A stretch of DNA of 64,000 nt from Scatolibacter rhodanostii (GCF_900197595.1 NZ_FZLO01000003.1:62001-126000); one strand, 5' to 3'; positions 16,586-24,817 are shown, counted from the stretch's first letter. Numbers and translations: made by a program. The notes: a model not told the origin generated them from the letters alone.

Positions 16586-16623
16586 ATAGCCCTCAGAGCT
16601 TAAAGGTTCTGAGGGCTATGCCT
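16586..16623 (+). terminator. Terminator after collagen gene 2
   Basis: ATAGCCCTCAGA pairs with TCTGAGGGCTAT, followed by GCCTTTTAT. The 307-base gap up to the end of lysC holds only this hairpin and the lysC terminator. Confidence 0.65.
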
Positions 16624-16720
16624 TTTATATTTCATTTCAAGGTAGCAACTTGTACTTTATCTGTTACTTTAAGCCCACTCTTTTCAGAGCTATTATAACA
16701 CGCATGATAATTGCAGCAAC

Positions 16721-16763
16721 AAAAAAGGCTATGAGCAAACAAAACAGTTTCTCATAGCCTTTT
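16721..16763 (-). terminator. Terminator of the hom-thrB-lysC operon
   Basis: On the minus strand AGGCTATGAG and CTCATAGCCT form a stem with a 15-base loop, followed by TTTTTT. Confidence 0.88.
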
Positions 16764-16779
16764 CCATATTTATTTTAAA

Positions 16780-18000
16780 TTAGTCTCTACCGTTAACAGG
16801 AAAGAATTTATCATGAATGGCAGCCACAGCGCGGTCACTGTCTGTCTTAGAAATCAGCACAGATATTTTGATTTCGCTGGTAGAAATCATCTGAATATTG
16901 ACATTATTGCCGTACAAGCATTCAAACATAGCCGATGCCACACCTGGGTTTGTTTCCATACCGGCACCGACAATGGACACTTTGGCAACTTCGTCATCTG
17001 CCACTAAACCAGTAGCACCTAATTTTTCGGTATATTCTTTTAGAATATCAATTGTTTCTTGCATTTTAGATTTTTCAACTGTGAAACTAATATCTTTTGT
17101 TCCATTTCTACCGATAGATTGAAGAATAATATCAATGTTGATGCCTTTTGCTGAAACTTTCGAGAAGATTTTAAAAGCTAAGCCAGGCTTATCAGGAACA
17201 CCAATGACGGAAATTCTGGCAATATTTTCATCTTTAGCGACACCGCTGATTAACATTTTCTCCATATTTTTTTCCTCCTTGACAATTGTGCCTTTCTTGC
17301 GTGTTAAGCTTGAAAGCACTTCTAATTCGATATTATATTTTTTTGCCATTTCTACTGAACGGTTATGAAGAACTTGTGCGCCTAAAGTTGCCAGTTCTAA
17401 CATTTCATCATAGGAAATACTGTCAAGCTTAACTGCTCCGGAAATCTTTCTTGGGTCTGCTGTGTAAACACCGTCGACATCTGTATAAATCTGACATAAG
17501 TCTGCGTGCATGCTCGCCGCAATGGCAACTGCACTCGTGTCAGAACCGCCACGACCTAAAGTGGTCATATCGTCATATTTGTTGACGCCCTGAAAACCGG
17601 TTACCACAACAATATTCTTCTTGTCAAGCTCTTTGCGAATTCTCGAACCATCGAGTCTTTTAATTCTGGCATTGCCATAACTTGACGTGGTATGAAAACC
17701 TGCCTGCCAACCTAGCAGTGAAACAACGGGAAAACCCAGCTTTTCAATCGCCATTGCCAACAAAGAAGCTGAAATCTGTTCGCCTGCCGAAAGCAGCATA
17801 TCCATCTCACGTTTCGATGGACTTTTATTGATTTCTGCAGCTTTTTCAATGAAGTCGTCTGTTGTATCTCCCTGTGCAGAAACGACAACAACAACATCAT
17901 TGCCCTCTTTATATTTAGACGTGACAATATCTGCCACATTAAAAATTCTCTCTGCATCTCTGACTGAAGTACCACCAAATTTTTGCACAATCAGTGACAT
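16780..18000 (-). CDS. lysC: Aspartate kinase (two-ACT type), alpha chain
   Basis: A 406-residue aspartokinase, first step of lysine, threonine, methionine and diaminopimelate synthesis. The kinase domain opens with VQKFGGTSV; the regulatory half has two ACT domains (about 265-330 and 340-400). The ATG at 17998-18000 is chosen because GGAGG lies eight bases upstream and homologues start MSLIVQKFGG. It ends the hom-thrB-lysC gene string, 17 bases after thrB. A second ribosome site inside the gene (see 17265) would give a separate beta chain made of the ACT domains, as in Bacillus aspartokinase II. Confidence 0.97.
   Translation of the reverse strand: MSLIVQKFGGTSVRDAERIFNVADIVTSKYKEGNDVVVVVSAQGDTTDDFIEKAAEINKSPSKREMDMLLSAGEQISASLLAMAIEKLGFPVVSLLGWQAGFHTTSSYGNARIKRLDGSRIRKELDKKNIVVVTGFQGVNKYDDMTTLGRGGSDTSAVAIAASMHADLCQIYTDVDGVYTADPRKISGAVKLDSISYDEMLELATLGAQVLHNRSVEMAKKYNIELEVLSSLTRKKGTIVKEEKNMEKMLISGVAKDENIARISVIGVPDKPGLAFKIFSKVSAKGINIDIILQSIGRNGTKDISFTVEKSKMQETIDILKEYTEKLGATGLVADDEVAKVSIVGAGMETNPGVASAMFECLYGNNVNIQMISTSEIKISVLISKTDSDRAVAAIHDKFFPVNGRD
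17263..17280 (-). promoter_or_regulatory. Internal ribosome site and ATG for an aspartokinase beta chain
   Basis: Inside lysC, in frame, AAGGAGG at 17274-17280 stands eight bases before ATG (17263-17265). Translation from here gives 161 residues (MEKMLISGVAKDEN onward) covering both ACT domains. Bacillus subtilis aspartokinase II is known to make such a beta subunit from an in-frame start. The use of this start here is inferred. Confidence 0.7.
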
Positions 18001-18017
18001 AATTTTTTCCTCCAAGC

Positions 18018-18914
18018 TTATTCAATCACAATTTTAGCACCATTTTCGTCAGCAGCTAAAACTTCTACCTGCCAGCCGTCAACACCTTTTTCCTGCAAAT
18101 GAGCACGGCAGTTTTCGCCAAAGCCATCAGCTTGGCTGGTTTCTACCATCGAAATAATCGTTGGCCCTGCCCCGCTAATATAGGTACCAAGCGAGCCGAG
18201 CTCATAGCTCATTCGAAACACGGTATCGCAGTTATCAATCAACCCAGAACGATAAGGCTGGTGAATCCTATCCTGTACAGCAACACGCAAGTTTTGCAGT
18301 TCCCCTGAAAATAAAGAAGCTGTCATCAGCCCTGAACGAGAAAGGTTATATACCGCATCCCCTCTCGAGTATTGGTCAGGCAAAGCTTTTCTGGCTTTCT
18401 CCGTCTTGAGTTCAAACGGCGGAATCATCACCACAAAGCGAATTTTATCCGATACAGGAACACTGACACTGTAGACTCTTTCACCCTCCATCGCCGAAGC
18501 AACCAACCCGCCTGAAATCGCAGGCGTTGTGTTATCAGGATGACCCTCCATCTTCGCCGCCATATTAATTAGATCTGACTGCGAAAGAGGGTTTCCCATA
18601 AAACGGTTGGCACCCATAATGCCAGCTACAATACAAGAGGAACTGCTGCCCAATCCTCTGGCAAGCGGAATGTTGTTCTCCTGAACGATTTTGAGGCCCG
18701 GTAATGTTTTTCCGCATTCCCGATATAAATATTCAGCAGCCCAAAAAATTAGATTTTCTCTTGTCTTGGGCACTTCAATAGAATCTTTACAGCTAATCTC
18801 CACTTCATCAGATTCTTCCATCCATATACGATTTTTAAGTGTGAGCGCAATACCAAGAGAGTCGAATCCTGCTCCTAAATTGGCACTGGTCGCCGGCACG
18901 TCAATTCTTATCAT
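18018..18914 (-). CDS. thrB: Homoserine kinase
   Basis: A 298-residue GHMP kinase that phosphorylates homoserine in threonine synthesis. It begins IRIDVPATSANLGAGFDSLG, the typical N-terminal GHMP motif, and has the ATP loop LARGLGSSSSCIVAG near residues 83-97 and a C-terminal GAGPTIIS motif. It lies between hom (11 bases upstream) and lysC (17 bases downstream). No threonine synthase gene (thrC) is nearby. Confidence 0.97.
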   Translation of the reverse strand: MIRIDVPATSANLGAGFDSLGIALTLKNRIWMEESDEVEISCKDSIEVPKTRENLIFWAAEYLYRECGKTLPGLKIVQENNIPLARGLGSSSSCIVAGIMGANRFMGNPLSQSDLINMAAKMEGHPDNTTPAISGGLVASAMEGERVYSVSVPVSDKIRFVVMIPPFELKTEKARKALPDQYSRGDAVYNLSRSGLMTASLFSGELQNLRVAVQDRIHQPYRSGLIDNCDTVFRMSYELGSLGTYISGAGPTIISMVETSQADGFGENCRAHLQEKGVDGWQVEVLAADENGAKIVIE

Positions 18915-18925
18915 GAATCTTCCCC

Positions 18926-20164
18926 CTAAAAACTAGACAGACGAATTTTCCCTTTGACTATTATATCCGTCAAGGCCGCCAGTTTTTCTTCTAACACTGG
19001 TTCGGTGATTTCATTCACGATAAAACCGGCCTCACCTATTTGCTCGCTCTTGCGAATAATGCGAGTAATGCTCCCAAACGAATTTTCAGCATTTTTCAGC
19101 GCAGCATCAACATCTTCGGCATTGATATGCACAAAGAAAGACTCAAGCTGTGTTTTGTAATCCACTAGCATACCTTCTTTGCTGTCTTCCCAATATAGAT
19201 ATTTTCTGGCTTTAAAGTGTTTGATACAATCAATCACATCTGCCACTACTGCACTGGCCGTTGGCAGCTTGCCGGCACCCTTACCATAGAAAACCACATC
19301 GCCTGTAGCATCCCCACGTACCATGATACCATTAAAGACATCATCTACGTGAGCCAGCTGGCTGTCATTGCTGACAAACATCGGTCCTACTAGTATATGT
19401 AATCTACCGTCGGGGAGTTTTTTTACTTTGCCAATTAATTTAATTACGCCGCCCCACGCCTTGGCATAGCCGACATCCTCCAAAGTAATTTTGGTAATCC
19501 CTTCTGCGTGAACAGTTTCAGGATAGACGTGATGACCAAAAGCGAGAGAAGACAATATACAAATCTTACGCTGAGCATCATAGCCCTCAACATCGGCTGC
19601 CGGATCACGTTCTGCATAACCAAGCTCTTGTGCTAATTGTAACGCCTCATCAAAGCCCATTTTGTCGGTAATCATCTTTGTCAAGATAAAATTAGTCGTA
19701 CCGTTAAGAATACCAGCAATTTCCGTCACATCATTAGCCGCCAAACATTGGCTAATCGGGCGAATAATCGGAATTCCCCCGCCGACACTTGCTTCAAATA
19801 AGAAATTTAGATTATTTTTCTGTGCAATGGCAAGCAGTTCGGCACCTTTTGCTGCCACCAATTCTTTATTGGAGGTCACAACACTTTTGCCGTTTTCTAA
19901 ACAAGCTTTTGCAAAGTCATAGGCAGGATGTACCCCACCCAATACTTCAACCACAATTTTTACTTCGTCATCATGCAAAATTACATCAAAATCTTTTGTA
20001 AACAAATTGTGGTAAGACAACTCCGGAAATTCTCTCAAATCCAGAATATGCTTCACCACAATTTCTTCTTTTGCTCTTTCTTGCAGGCTTTCAGCATGTG
20101 ATAAGATAACTTCTACCACGCCTGAACCTACTACACCATGCCCTAAAACCGCTATTTTAGCCAT
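18926..20164 (-). CDS. hom: Homoserine dehydrogenase
   Basis: A 412-residue NAD(P)-dependent enzyme that reduces aspartate semialdehyde to homoserine. N-terminal Rossmann motif AVLGHGVVGSGV, central catalytic region with GGIPIIRPI and GTTNFILTKM, then a C-terminal ACT domain (about 335-412) for threonine feedback. The start at 20164 puts AKIAVLGHG at the N terminus as in homologues; an earlier in-frame codon would add 17 unmatched residues. It follows the ACT-domain regulator by 89 bases and precedes thrB by 11. Confidence 0.97.
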   Translation of the reverse strand: MAKIAVLGHGVVGSGVVEVILSHAESLQERAKEEIVVKHILDLREFPELSYHNLFTKDFDVILHDDEVKIVVEVLGGVHPAYDFAKACLENGKSVVTSNKELVAAKGAELLAIAQKNNLNFLFEASVGGGIPIIRPISQCLAANDVTEIAGILNGTTNFILTKMITDKMGFDEALQLAQELGYAERDPAADVEGYDAQRKICILSSLAFGHHVYPETVHAEGITKITLEDVGYAKAWGGVIKLIGKVKKLPDGRLHILVGPMFVSNDSQLAHVDDVFNGIMVRGDATGDVVFYGKGAGKLPTASAVVADVIDCIKHFKARKYLYWEDSKEGMLVDYKTQLESFFVHINAEDVDAALKNAENSFGSITRIIRKSEQIGEAGFIVNEITEPVLEEKLAALTDIIVKGKIRLSSF

Positions 20165-20253
20165 ATTCCTATCCAATCCTTTCACAGGTAATGTACTTTT
20201 AGTCAAACTGGGCATTCAACCCAAATATTGAATTCTCCCAGCCTGTTTTTATC

Positions 20254-20694
20254 TTAATCAGAAATACTGTCAATTTTTATAACACCATGAACGCTTGCCA
20301 ATCCTTTGAGAAAAGAATCTGAATCTTCTTCCATTTGATTAATTCTAGCAGAAATTGAAACAAATGCTTTGCCTTTCACCGGAATATTCTGATTTACTGT
20401 CAGAATGTTTGCATTTGCTTTGTAAAAATAAGAAAGCAGATTCATTAAAACGCCGGGTCTGTCATTGAGTACAAGCTGAACTGTCAAAATCCCGCCTGTT
20501 TCTTTTTTTATGTAAGGATAAACCGCGTCACGATATTTATAATATACACTGCGAGAAATCCCTACTATTTTTACGGCCTCTGATGTACTGGCCGCCTTAC
20601 CGTTTCTAAGAAGTTCAGTTGCCTGAAGTACTTTTTGAAATACCTCTGGCAAAACTCTTTCATCTATTACCAAGTACGAATTTTCATTATTCAT
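20254..20694 (-). CDS. ACT domain-containing protein, PheB/UPF0735 family
   Basis: A 146-residue protein with an N-terminal helix-turn-helix-like part (about 15-60, AASTSEAVKIVGISRSVYYKY) and a C-terminal ACT domain (about 70-146, TVQLVLNDRPGVLMNLLSY). The family includes Bacillus PheB, which I recall has been reported as a threonine-pathway regulator (ThrR). Its place at the head of a hom-thrB-lysC string fits an amino-acid-sensing regulator of the operon. DNA binding is inferred from the HTH-like pattern. Confidence 0.9.
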   Translation of the reverse strand: MNNENSYLVIDERVLPEVFQKVLQATELLRNGKAASTSEAVKIVGISRSVYYKYRDAVYPYIKKETGGILTVQLVLNDRPGVLMNLLSYFYKANANILTVNQNIPVKGKAFVSISARINQMEEDSDSFLKGLASVHGVIKIDSISD

Positions 20695-20740
20695 TATTGA
20701 TTGTCCACCACCAAAACACTGTTGTATTCCGATAATGTAC

Positions 20741-20769
20741 AGTTTAACATAGTACTCCTAAAAAATCAA
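20741..20769 (-). promoter_or_regulatory. Sigma-A promoter of the ACT-hom-thrB-lysC operon
   Basis: On the minus strand TTGATT (20764-20769), 17-base spacer, TAAACT (20741-20746). No lysine riboswitch or T-box pattern was seen in the short leader. Confidence 0.7.
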
Positions 20770-20903
20770 CCTGTTTTTTCTCCTAACACTTTACCTACAT
20801 TCCTATGAATTTTGTGTGTTTTTTCATGATAAAGATTACTGCGCCTTTTATAATAATTTTTTAGATGTACTTCAGAGCATCTAAATTTAATTTGAAAATA
20901 ATA

Positions 20904-20953
20904 TTGACAAGTTTACTTGTCAATGATAAGATAATGACAATAAAACTTGTCAA
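20904..20953 (+). promoter_or_regulatory. Promoter with tandem palindromic operators of the XRE module
   Basis: TTGACA (20904-20909), 17 bases, TAAGAT (20927-20932). The -35 lies inside a palindrome TTGACAAG-TTTA-CTTGTCAA (20904-20923). A second one, TGACAA-TAAAAC-TTGTCA (20935-20952), covers the likely start site. The layout fits autoregulation by the XRE protein encoded second in the operon. Confidence 0.75.
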
Positions 20954-20968
20954 GGAGAAAAAACTGCA

Positions 20969-21301
20969 ATGAACAAAGAAGAAATTTTGGCGCAAAGTAG
21001 GAAAGAAAACGAAGACGAAGGCTTTGATTACGCACAGAATAAAGGGAATTATTTTGGCCTTAAAGCTATCTGCGCTTTAGTCATTCTCTTCATCATCACA
21101 AACATGGTAAACAGGCACAAGACCTTAACCTATGCAGATGCTAACTACTCTGTCCTCAGTCTATTTTGGGGCTACTTAGGTTTTCAACAGATGGGAATCT
21201 ATCAATTTACCAAGAAAAAATCAACACTAGTTACAGCGATACTAGCCATATTAGCTAGCGTTATTGGCTTATTCGGTTATATGATTGAAGGATTTTTTTA
21301 A
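20969..21301 (+). CDS. Small membrane protein (DUF6442-like) of an XRE module
   Basis: A 110-residue protein with a charged N terminus (NKEEILAQSRKENEDEGFDY) and three predicted membrane helices (about 28-46, 58-78 and 85-108). The N terminus resembles DUF6442 proteins, which pair with small XRE regulators in Firmicutes. It has a good AAGGAG site. The XRE gene starts one base after its stop, so the two are one operon. Function unknown; a toxin/antitoxin-like or signal-sensing pair is possible but not shown. Confidence 0.8.
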   Translation: MNKEEILAQSRKENEDEGFDYAQNKGNYFGLKAICALVILFIITNMVNRHKTLTYADANYSVLSLFWGYLGFQQMGIYQFTKKKSTLVTAILAILASVIGLFGYMIEGFF

Positions 21302-21302
21302 T

Positions 21303-21512
21303 ATGGATGATTCACTCATTTTACACAACAATATTAAAGATACACGCAAAGAGCAAAACCTTTCTCAAACCCAATTGGCCGAAATAGTGGGCGTTTCGCG
21401 TAACACCATCAGTTCCATAGAAACAGGACAATTCAACCCTACTGCCAAGCTCGCTTTGCTGCTTTGCCTAGCTCTAGACAAAAAATTTGAAGAACTGTTT
21501 TATTTTGATTAA
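21303..21512 (+). CDS. XRE-family transcriptional regulator (Cro/CI type)
   Basis: A 69-residue helix-turn-helix protein: IKDTRKEQNLSQTQLAEIVGVSRNTISSIETGQ is the HTH, shown here in parts (SQTQLAEIVGVSRNTISSIE). It belongs to the short YozG/XRE type that lacks an effector domain. The ATG at 21303 is taken because AAGGA precedes it by nine bases; a TTG 18 bases earlier is the alternative. It probably binds the palindromes in its own promoter. Confidence 0.92.
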   Translation: MDDSLILHNNIKDTRKEQNLSQTQLAEIVGVSRNTISSIETGQFNPTAKLALLLCLALDKKFEELFYFD

Positions 21513-21521
21513 TCTTATAGG

Positions 21522-21549
21522 AAAAGGAGGCAGACATCTGCCTCCTTTT
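21522..21549. terminator. Bidirectional terminator between XRE module and SleB-like gene
   Basis: AAAAGGAGGCAGA and TCTGCCTCCTTTT form a perfect stem that works on both strands. It also contains the stop codon of the converging hydrolase gene. Confidence 0.85.
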
Positions 21550-22195
21550 ACGGTATATAACAGAAATAAGTGGTGGTTCCCAAATATTTATCATAATATT
21601 CTTCATGAACCTCCCCTTGAATGAATTCACTTTGACCCACCACACCAACAGGTAAAATAGAGCCATGTTCTAAAATATATTGGGCATTTTCAATTGCCTT
21701 TTCGCTAGGTTCTTCATAGATACTGCCATTTGTCACACAAGAATATTGTCCCTCATCAAAAATGACATCCTCAATTGTGTCTGGATATTGGTCGCTACTC
21801 ACACGGTTCAATACTACGCTGCCCACGGCTTGCTGCAACCAATCTGGCATCCATGAACTGCCTGCTTCAGCTTGAATAACTCGTGATAACCAATATAAAT
21901 CATCTGTTTTTGCGGGTTCTTCTTCAATGGGCGCTTCCACGGCTACGGCTTCTACTTCTATATCCAATGGCTCTTCACCCAATGCCATATTTTTGAATTC
22001 TTCTGTCGGCGTAAATGCCAGAATGTCAAGAAGCTTTTCAGCAGCTTTTGCAATTTCTTCTTGCCTAACATCTGCCTGTTTGCCCTTTGTTTTCAACTCC
22101 TCTGTTTTTATTTCAGCGGCAATAATTTTAGGTGCCATAATGATATAAACAATCATAAAACCTATAAGCGTCAGAATTGAAAATTTCTTCTTCAT
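21548..22195 (-). CDS. SleB-like cell wall hydrolase
   Basis: A 215-residue protein with an N-terminal membrane or signal segment (FSILTLIGFMIVYIIMA), an acidic linker (about 30-95) and a C-terminal Hydrolase_2 domain (about 98-215). Marks are LYWLSRVIQAEAGSS with the catalytic-type Glu, AVGSVVLNRVSS and YPDTIEDVIFDEGQYS. The domain is shared with SleB spore-cortex lytic transglycosylase and SwmX-like enzymes. No SleB peptidoglycan-binding repeats are present, so it may serve vegetative wall turnover or sporulation. Confidence 0.88.
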   Translation of the reverse strand: MKKKFSILTLIGFMIVYIIMAPKIIAAEIKTEELKTKGKQADVRQEEIAKAAEKLLDILAFTPTEEFKNMALGEEPLDIEVEAVAVEAPIEEEPAKTDDLYWLSRVIQAEAGSSWMPDWLQQAVGSVVLNRVSSDQYPDTIEDVIFDEGQYSCVTNGSIYEEPSEKAIENAQYILEHGSILPVGVVGQSEFIQGEVHEEYYDKYLGTTTYFCYIP

Positions 22196-22316
22196 AAAAC
22201 ACCTCTTTTTATCGGCTCAAAACCGCAAATAGCCCTGTTCTTTAAATTAGGAACTATCTTCCATTTTGTGCAAAAAATTATATTTTATACTAAATTGGTG
22301 AAAGTATGAAGCATAT

Positions 22317-22352
22317 AAAAAAACTTTGCTCCATAGTTGAAGCAAAGTTTTT
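22317..22352 (-). terminator. Terminator of the zinc-ribbon gene
   Basis: On the minus strand AAAACTTTGCT and AGCAAAGTTTT pair, with a T-tract after the stem. Confidence 0.85.
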
Positions 22353-22381
22353 AGGTAATCTTTTTAAACTGGCTATGTAGT

Positions 22382-22663
22382 TTACGCTTGCTCTTCTTTA
22401 ATGCGAGCAAAGCATTCGCTGCAATACACTGGTCTATCTTCTCTTGGCTTGAAAGGCACTACTGCCTCTTTTCCACAAGAAGCACAAACGGCTGTGAATG
22501 TTTCACGTTCTGCTTTAACTGCATTTTTACGTGTTACACGGCAATCTTTACATCTCTGGGGTTCGTTCACAAAACCCTTAGAATCATAAAATTCTTGCTC
22601 GCCCGCTGTGAAAACGAATTCCTGTCCACAATCTTTACAAGTTAATGTTTTGTCTTCATACAT
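22382..22663 (-). CDS. Zinc-ribbon domain-containing protein
   Basis: A 93-residue protein with four CxxC pairs: CKDC (9-12), CKDC near 38, CASC near 61 and CSEC near 81, giving two zinc sites. It carries the FVFTAGEQEFYDSKGF motif of the probable zinc-binding family common in Clostridia, whose function is not established. The ATG follows GAGGT. It has its own promoter, a leader of about 180 bases with a compact fold, and its own terminator. Confidence 0.88.
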   Translation of the reverse strand: MYEDKTLTCKDCGQEFVFTAGEQEFYDSKGFVNEPQRCKDCRVTRKNAVKAERETFTAVCASCGKEAVVPFKPREDRPVYCSECFARIKEEQA

Positions 22664-22694
22664 TTTAATTTACCTCGCTTTGAGTTATATAGAT

Positions 22695-22751
22695 TGCCCT
22701 TTGCGGAATTGCACCGCAACACTTGATATCAGCGTTACTAAACTACGGGCA
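22695..22751 (-). promoter_or_regulatory. tRNA-like structured element in the zinc-ribbon gene leader
   Basis: On the minus strand TGCCC (from 22751) and GGGCA close a 57-base fold. Inside are a hairpin AACGCT/AGTGTT and a T-arm-like hairpin TTGCGG-TGCAATT-CCGCAA. The 5' side reads GTAGTTTAGT as in some tRNA D-arms, but there is no anticodon arm. It may be a truncated tRNA or a leader regulator. It lies 32 bases before the zinc-ribbon ATG. Confidence 0.45.
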
Positions 22752-22853
22752 CATTGAAGCCATATTTTCGCTTTTAAAAATTTAAGTGAACAAACCGTTT
22801 GTTAATCTGTTAACAACCTCTATTTTCAGAAGTCTGTCCCTTATCTTTTCCTA

Positions 22854-22882
22854 ATAATATACCAAAAATATTAAATAGTCAA
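22854..22882 (-). promoter_or_regulatory. Sigma-A promoter of the zinc-ribbon gene
   Basis: On the minus strand TTGACT (22877-22882), 17-base spacer, TATTAT (22854-22859). The transcript would carry a leader of about 180 bases. Confidence 0.75.
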
Positions 22883-22934
22883 TATAAATTTACTTACTAT
22901 GTCTAAAATTTTGAGTTGTATTTCACAATAACAA

Positions 22935-22963
22935 TTGAATTTAGTCTAATTTCGTCGTATAAT
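22935..22963 (+). promoter_or_regulatory. Sigma-A promoter of comM
   Basis: TTGAAT (22935-22940), 17 bases, TATAAT (22958-22963), 26 bases before the ATG. Confidence 0.85.
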
Positions 22964-22988
22964 GTATAAAAAAGTAGGAGTGAACCAA

Positions 22989-24521
22989 ATGGTTGCAAAA
23001 ACATATAGTATGGGTCTTTTTGGCATGGAAGCATTCCCGGTAGAGGTCGAAACCGATTTATCTCCGGGTCTCCCTGCCTTTGAACTGGTTGGTTTACCTG
23101 ACGCCTCTGTCCGTGAATCTCGTGATCGAGTACGCTCTGCTCTCAAGAACTGTGGCTTTTCCTTTCCGGTTAGCCGCATTACCATTAATTTGGCACCGGC
23201 CGATAAAAGAAAAGAGGGGCCAATTTATGACCTCCCCATTTTTATTTCACTATTGCAGGCAAATCGTCAACTCACTTTTGCCGTAACAGATTCTGTATTT
23301 ATCGGCGAATTGTCTCTTTCCGGAGATTTGCGTCCTGCTAGAGGGGTACTCTCCATGATTTTAAAAGCCAAAGAACTCGGTTTTACTAGCGTATTCATTC
23401 CATGGGAAAATGCTACTGAAGCATCTATTGTAAAAGATATTCAAGTCTTTGCTTTTAAGCACATAACAGAATTATTGCAGCATCTTACCGGAGAAAAAAT
23501 GGTTGCCCCCTATCCTTTCTCTCCCCCCAAACCTGCTAACTTAACAACCGACTTAGATTTTGCTGATGTAAAAGGACAATCTGAAGCTAAAAGAGCTTTA
23601 GAAATTGCTGCTGCCGGAGGACACAATATTTTACTTATTGGACCTCCAGGATCTGGAAAGAGCATGCTCGCTAAGCGTTTGCCCTCTATCCTGCCCACCA
23701 TGACCTTTGATGAGGCAATTGAGACCACAAAAATCCACTCCATTGCTGGTTTTATGGATAAAGAACACGCCTTGGTGCAAACTAGACCCTTTCGCTCTCC
23801 TCATCATACCGTTTCTACTGCAGGCCTTTCGGGTGGTGGAACCGTTCCGCGACCAGGCGAAATTTCTATGGCGCACAACGGTGTCCTTTTTCTAGATGAA
23901 TTGCCGGAATTTTCACGCAGCGCTATGGAAATACTGCGTCAGCCCTTAGAGGACAATATGGTTACAATCTCTCGAGTCAGCGGGAGTATCAGTTATCCTT
24001 GCAACGTTATGCTGGTAGCTGCCATGAATCCATGTCCCTGCGGCTATTTCGGGCACAGCAGCCGACCCTGTATTTGCTCTTTGCGAGCTGTTAACCAATA
24101 TTTAGGTAAAATTTCCGGCCCGCTCCTTGATCGCCTTGATTTACACATTGAAGTTCCTCCTGTTGAATTTCAAGATTTATCTAATGCAGAAAAATCAGAA
24201 TCCTCTGCGCAAATTCGTTTGAGAGTAGAACAAGCACGTACCCTTCAACAAAAACGTTTTGCGGGAACTGATATCCATGCCAATGCCAATATTCCGTCAG
24301 CCGGACTTCGCGAAATGTGTGAAATGACGTCCTCTGCTGTTGGCATATTAGAGCGTGCTTTTGAACAGTTCTCTTTTTCTGCCAGAACATACGACCGTGT
24401 TTTAAAAGTTTCACGCACGATAGCCGATTTAGACGGTAGCGTTTTGATTGATTTACCTCATGTGGCAGAAGCTGTGCAATACCGAAGCTTAGACCGAAAA
24501 TATTGGCTTAATGAACTCTAA
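22989..24521 (+). CDS. comM: YifB/ComM family Mg-chelatase-like AAA+ ATPase
   Basis: A 510-residue protein. The N-terminal ChlI-like domain (about 1-170, VGLPDASVRESRDRV and IGELSLSGDLRPARG) precedes the AAA+ core (about 190-400) with Walker A IGPPGSGKSMLAKRLP, Walker B NGVLFLDELPEF and sensor NPCPCGYFGH, then a C-terminal Mg-chelatase domain with SARTYDRVLKVSRTIADL. The family includes ComM, a helicase for branch migration in natural transformation. The ATG at 22989 is chosen from AGGAG eight bases upstream. Monocistronic. Confidence 0.96.
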   Translation: MVAKTYSMGLFGMEAFPVEVETDLSPGLPAFELVGLPDASVRESRDRVRSALKNCGFSFPVSRITINLAPADKRKEGPIYDLPIFISLLQANRQLTFAVTDSVFIGELSLSGDLRPARGVLSMILKAKELGFTSVFIPWENATEASIVKDIQVFAFKHITELLQHLTGEKMVAPYPFSPPKPANLTTDLDFADVKGQSEAKRALEIAAAGGHNILLIGPPGSGKSMLAKRLPSILPTMTFDEAIETTKIHSIAGFMDKEHALVQTRPFRSPHHTVSTAGLSGGGTVPRPGEISMAHNGVLFLDELPEFSRSAMEILRQPLEDNMVTISRVSGSISYPCNVMLVAAMNPCPCGYFGHSSRPCICSLRAVNQYLGKISGPLLDRLDLHIEVPPVEFQDLSNAEKSESSAQIRLRVEQARTLQQKRFAGTDIHANANIPSAGLREMCEMTSSAVGILERAFEQFSFSARTYDRVLKVSRTIADLDGSVLIDLPHVAEAVQYRSLDRKYWLNEL

Positions 24522-24530
24522 TAGCAAACT

Positions 24531-24574
24531 ACAAACAGCCGCTATCCTGTACGGATGACGGCTATATCTTGTTT
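24531..24574 (+). terminator. Probable terminator after comM
   Basis: AGCCG and CGGCT (24537-24563) with an inner ATCC/GGAT pair; flanks AAACA and TGTTT extend the stem. The T-tract is poor, so the call is moderate. Confidence 0.5.
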
Positions 24575-24718
24575 CTAAAACTAAAAATCCAGTTTATTCT
24601 AGATTTTATCTATAAAATTGTACTTTCACATATAGATTCTGAATTGAGAAAAAGGCATGAGAATGTTAATGATTGATATCTCAATAGATAATTATATGGT
24701 TTTTAGACAATCCAATAT

Positions 24719-24750
24719 AATTTATCTACTCTCCGCTTAGTGGATAAATT
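24719..24750. repeat. Inverted repeat between comM and tuf
   Basis: AATTTATCTACT and AGTGGATAAATT pair with one mismatch. The right arm AGTGGATA also matches TATCCACT at 24778-24785, so two exclusive hairpins can form. No gene is seen between 24575 and 24817, which lies between converging genes. Confidence 0.5.
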
Positions 24751-24817
24751 AGCAAAGATGAGTGAAACTCCTGTGCTCTATCCACTTGAGAAAATTAAAC
24801 TTGAAACAAAATAAATA

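Noticed and set aside
20695-20968. Lysine riboswitch or T-box before the hom-thrB-lysC operon
   Set aside because: The leader between the promoter and the first start is only about 40 bases and lacks any such conserved core.
22695-22751. A functional tRNA gene
   Set aside because: Acceptor-like and T-arm-like stems are present, but only 57 bases and no anticodon arm, so it is reported as a leader element instead.
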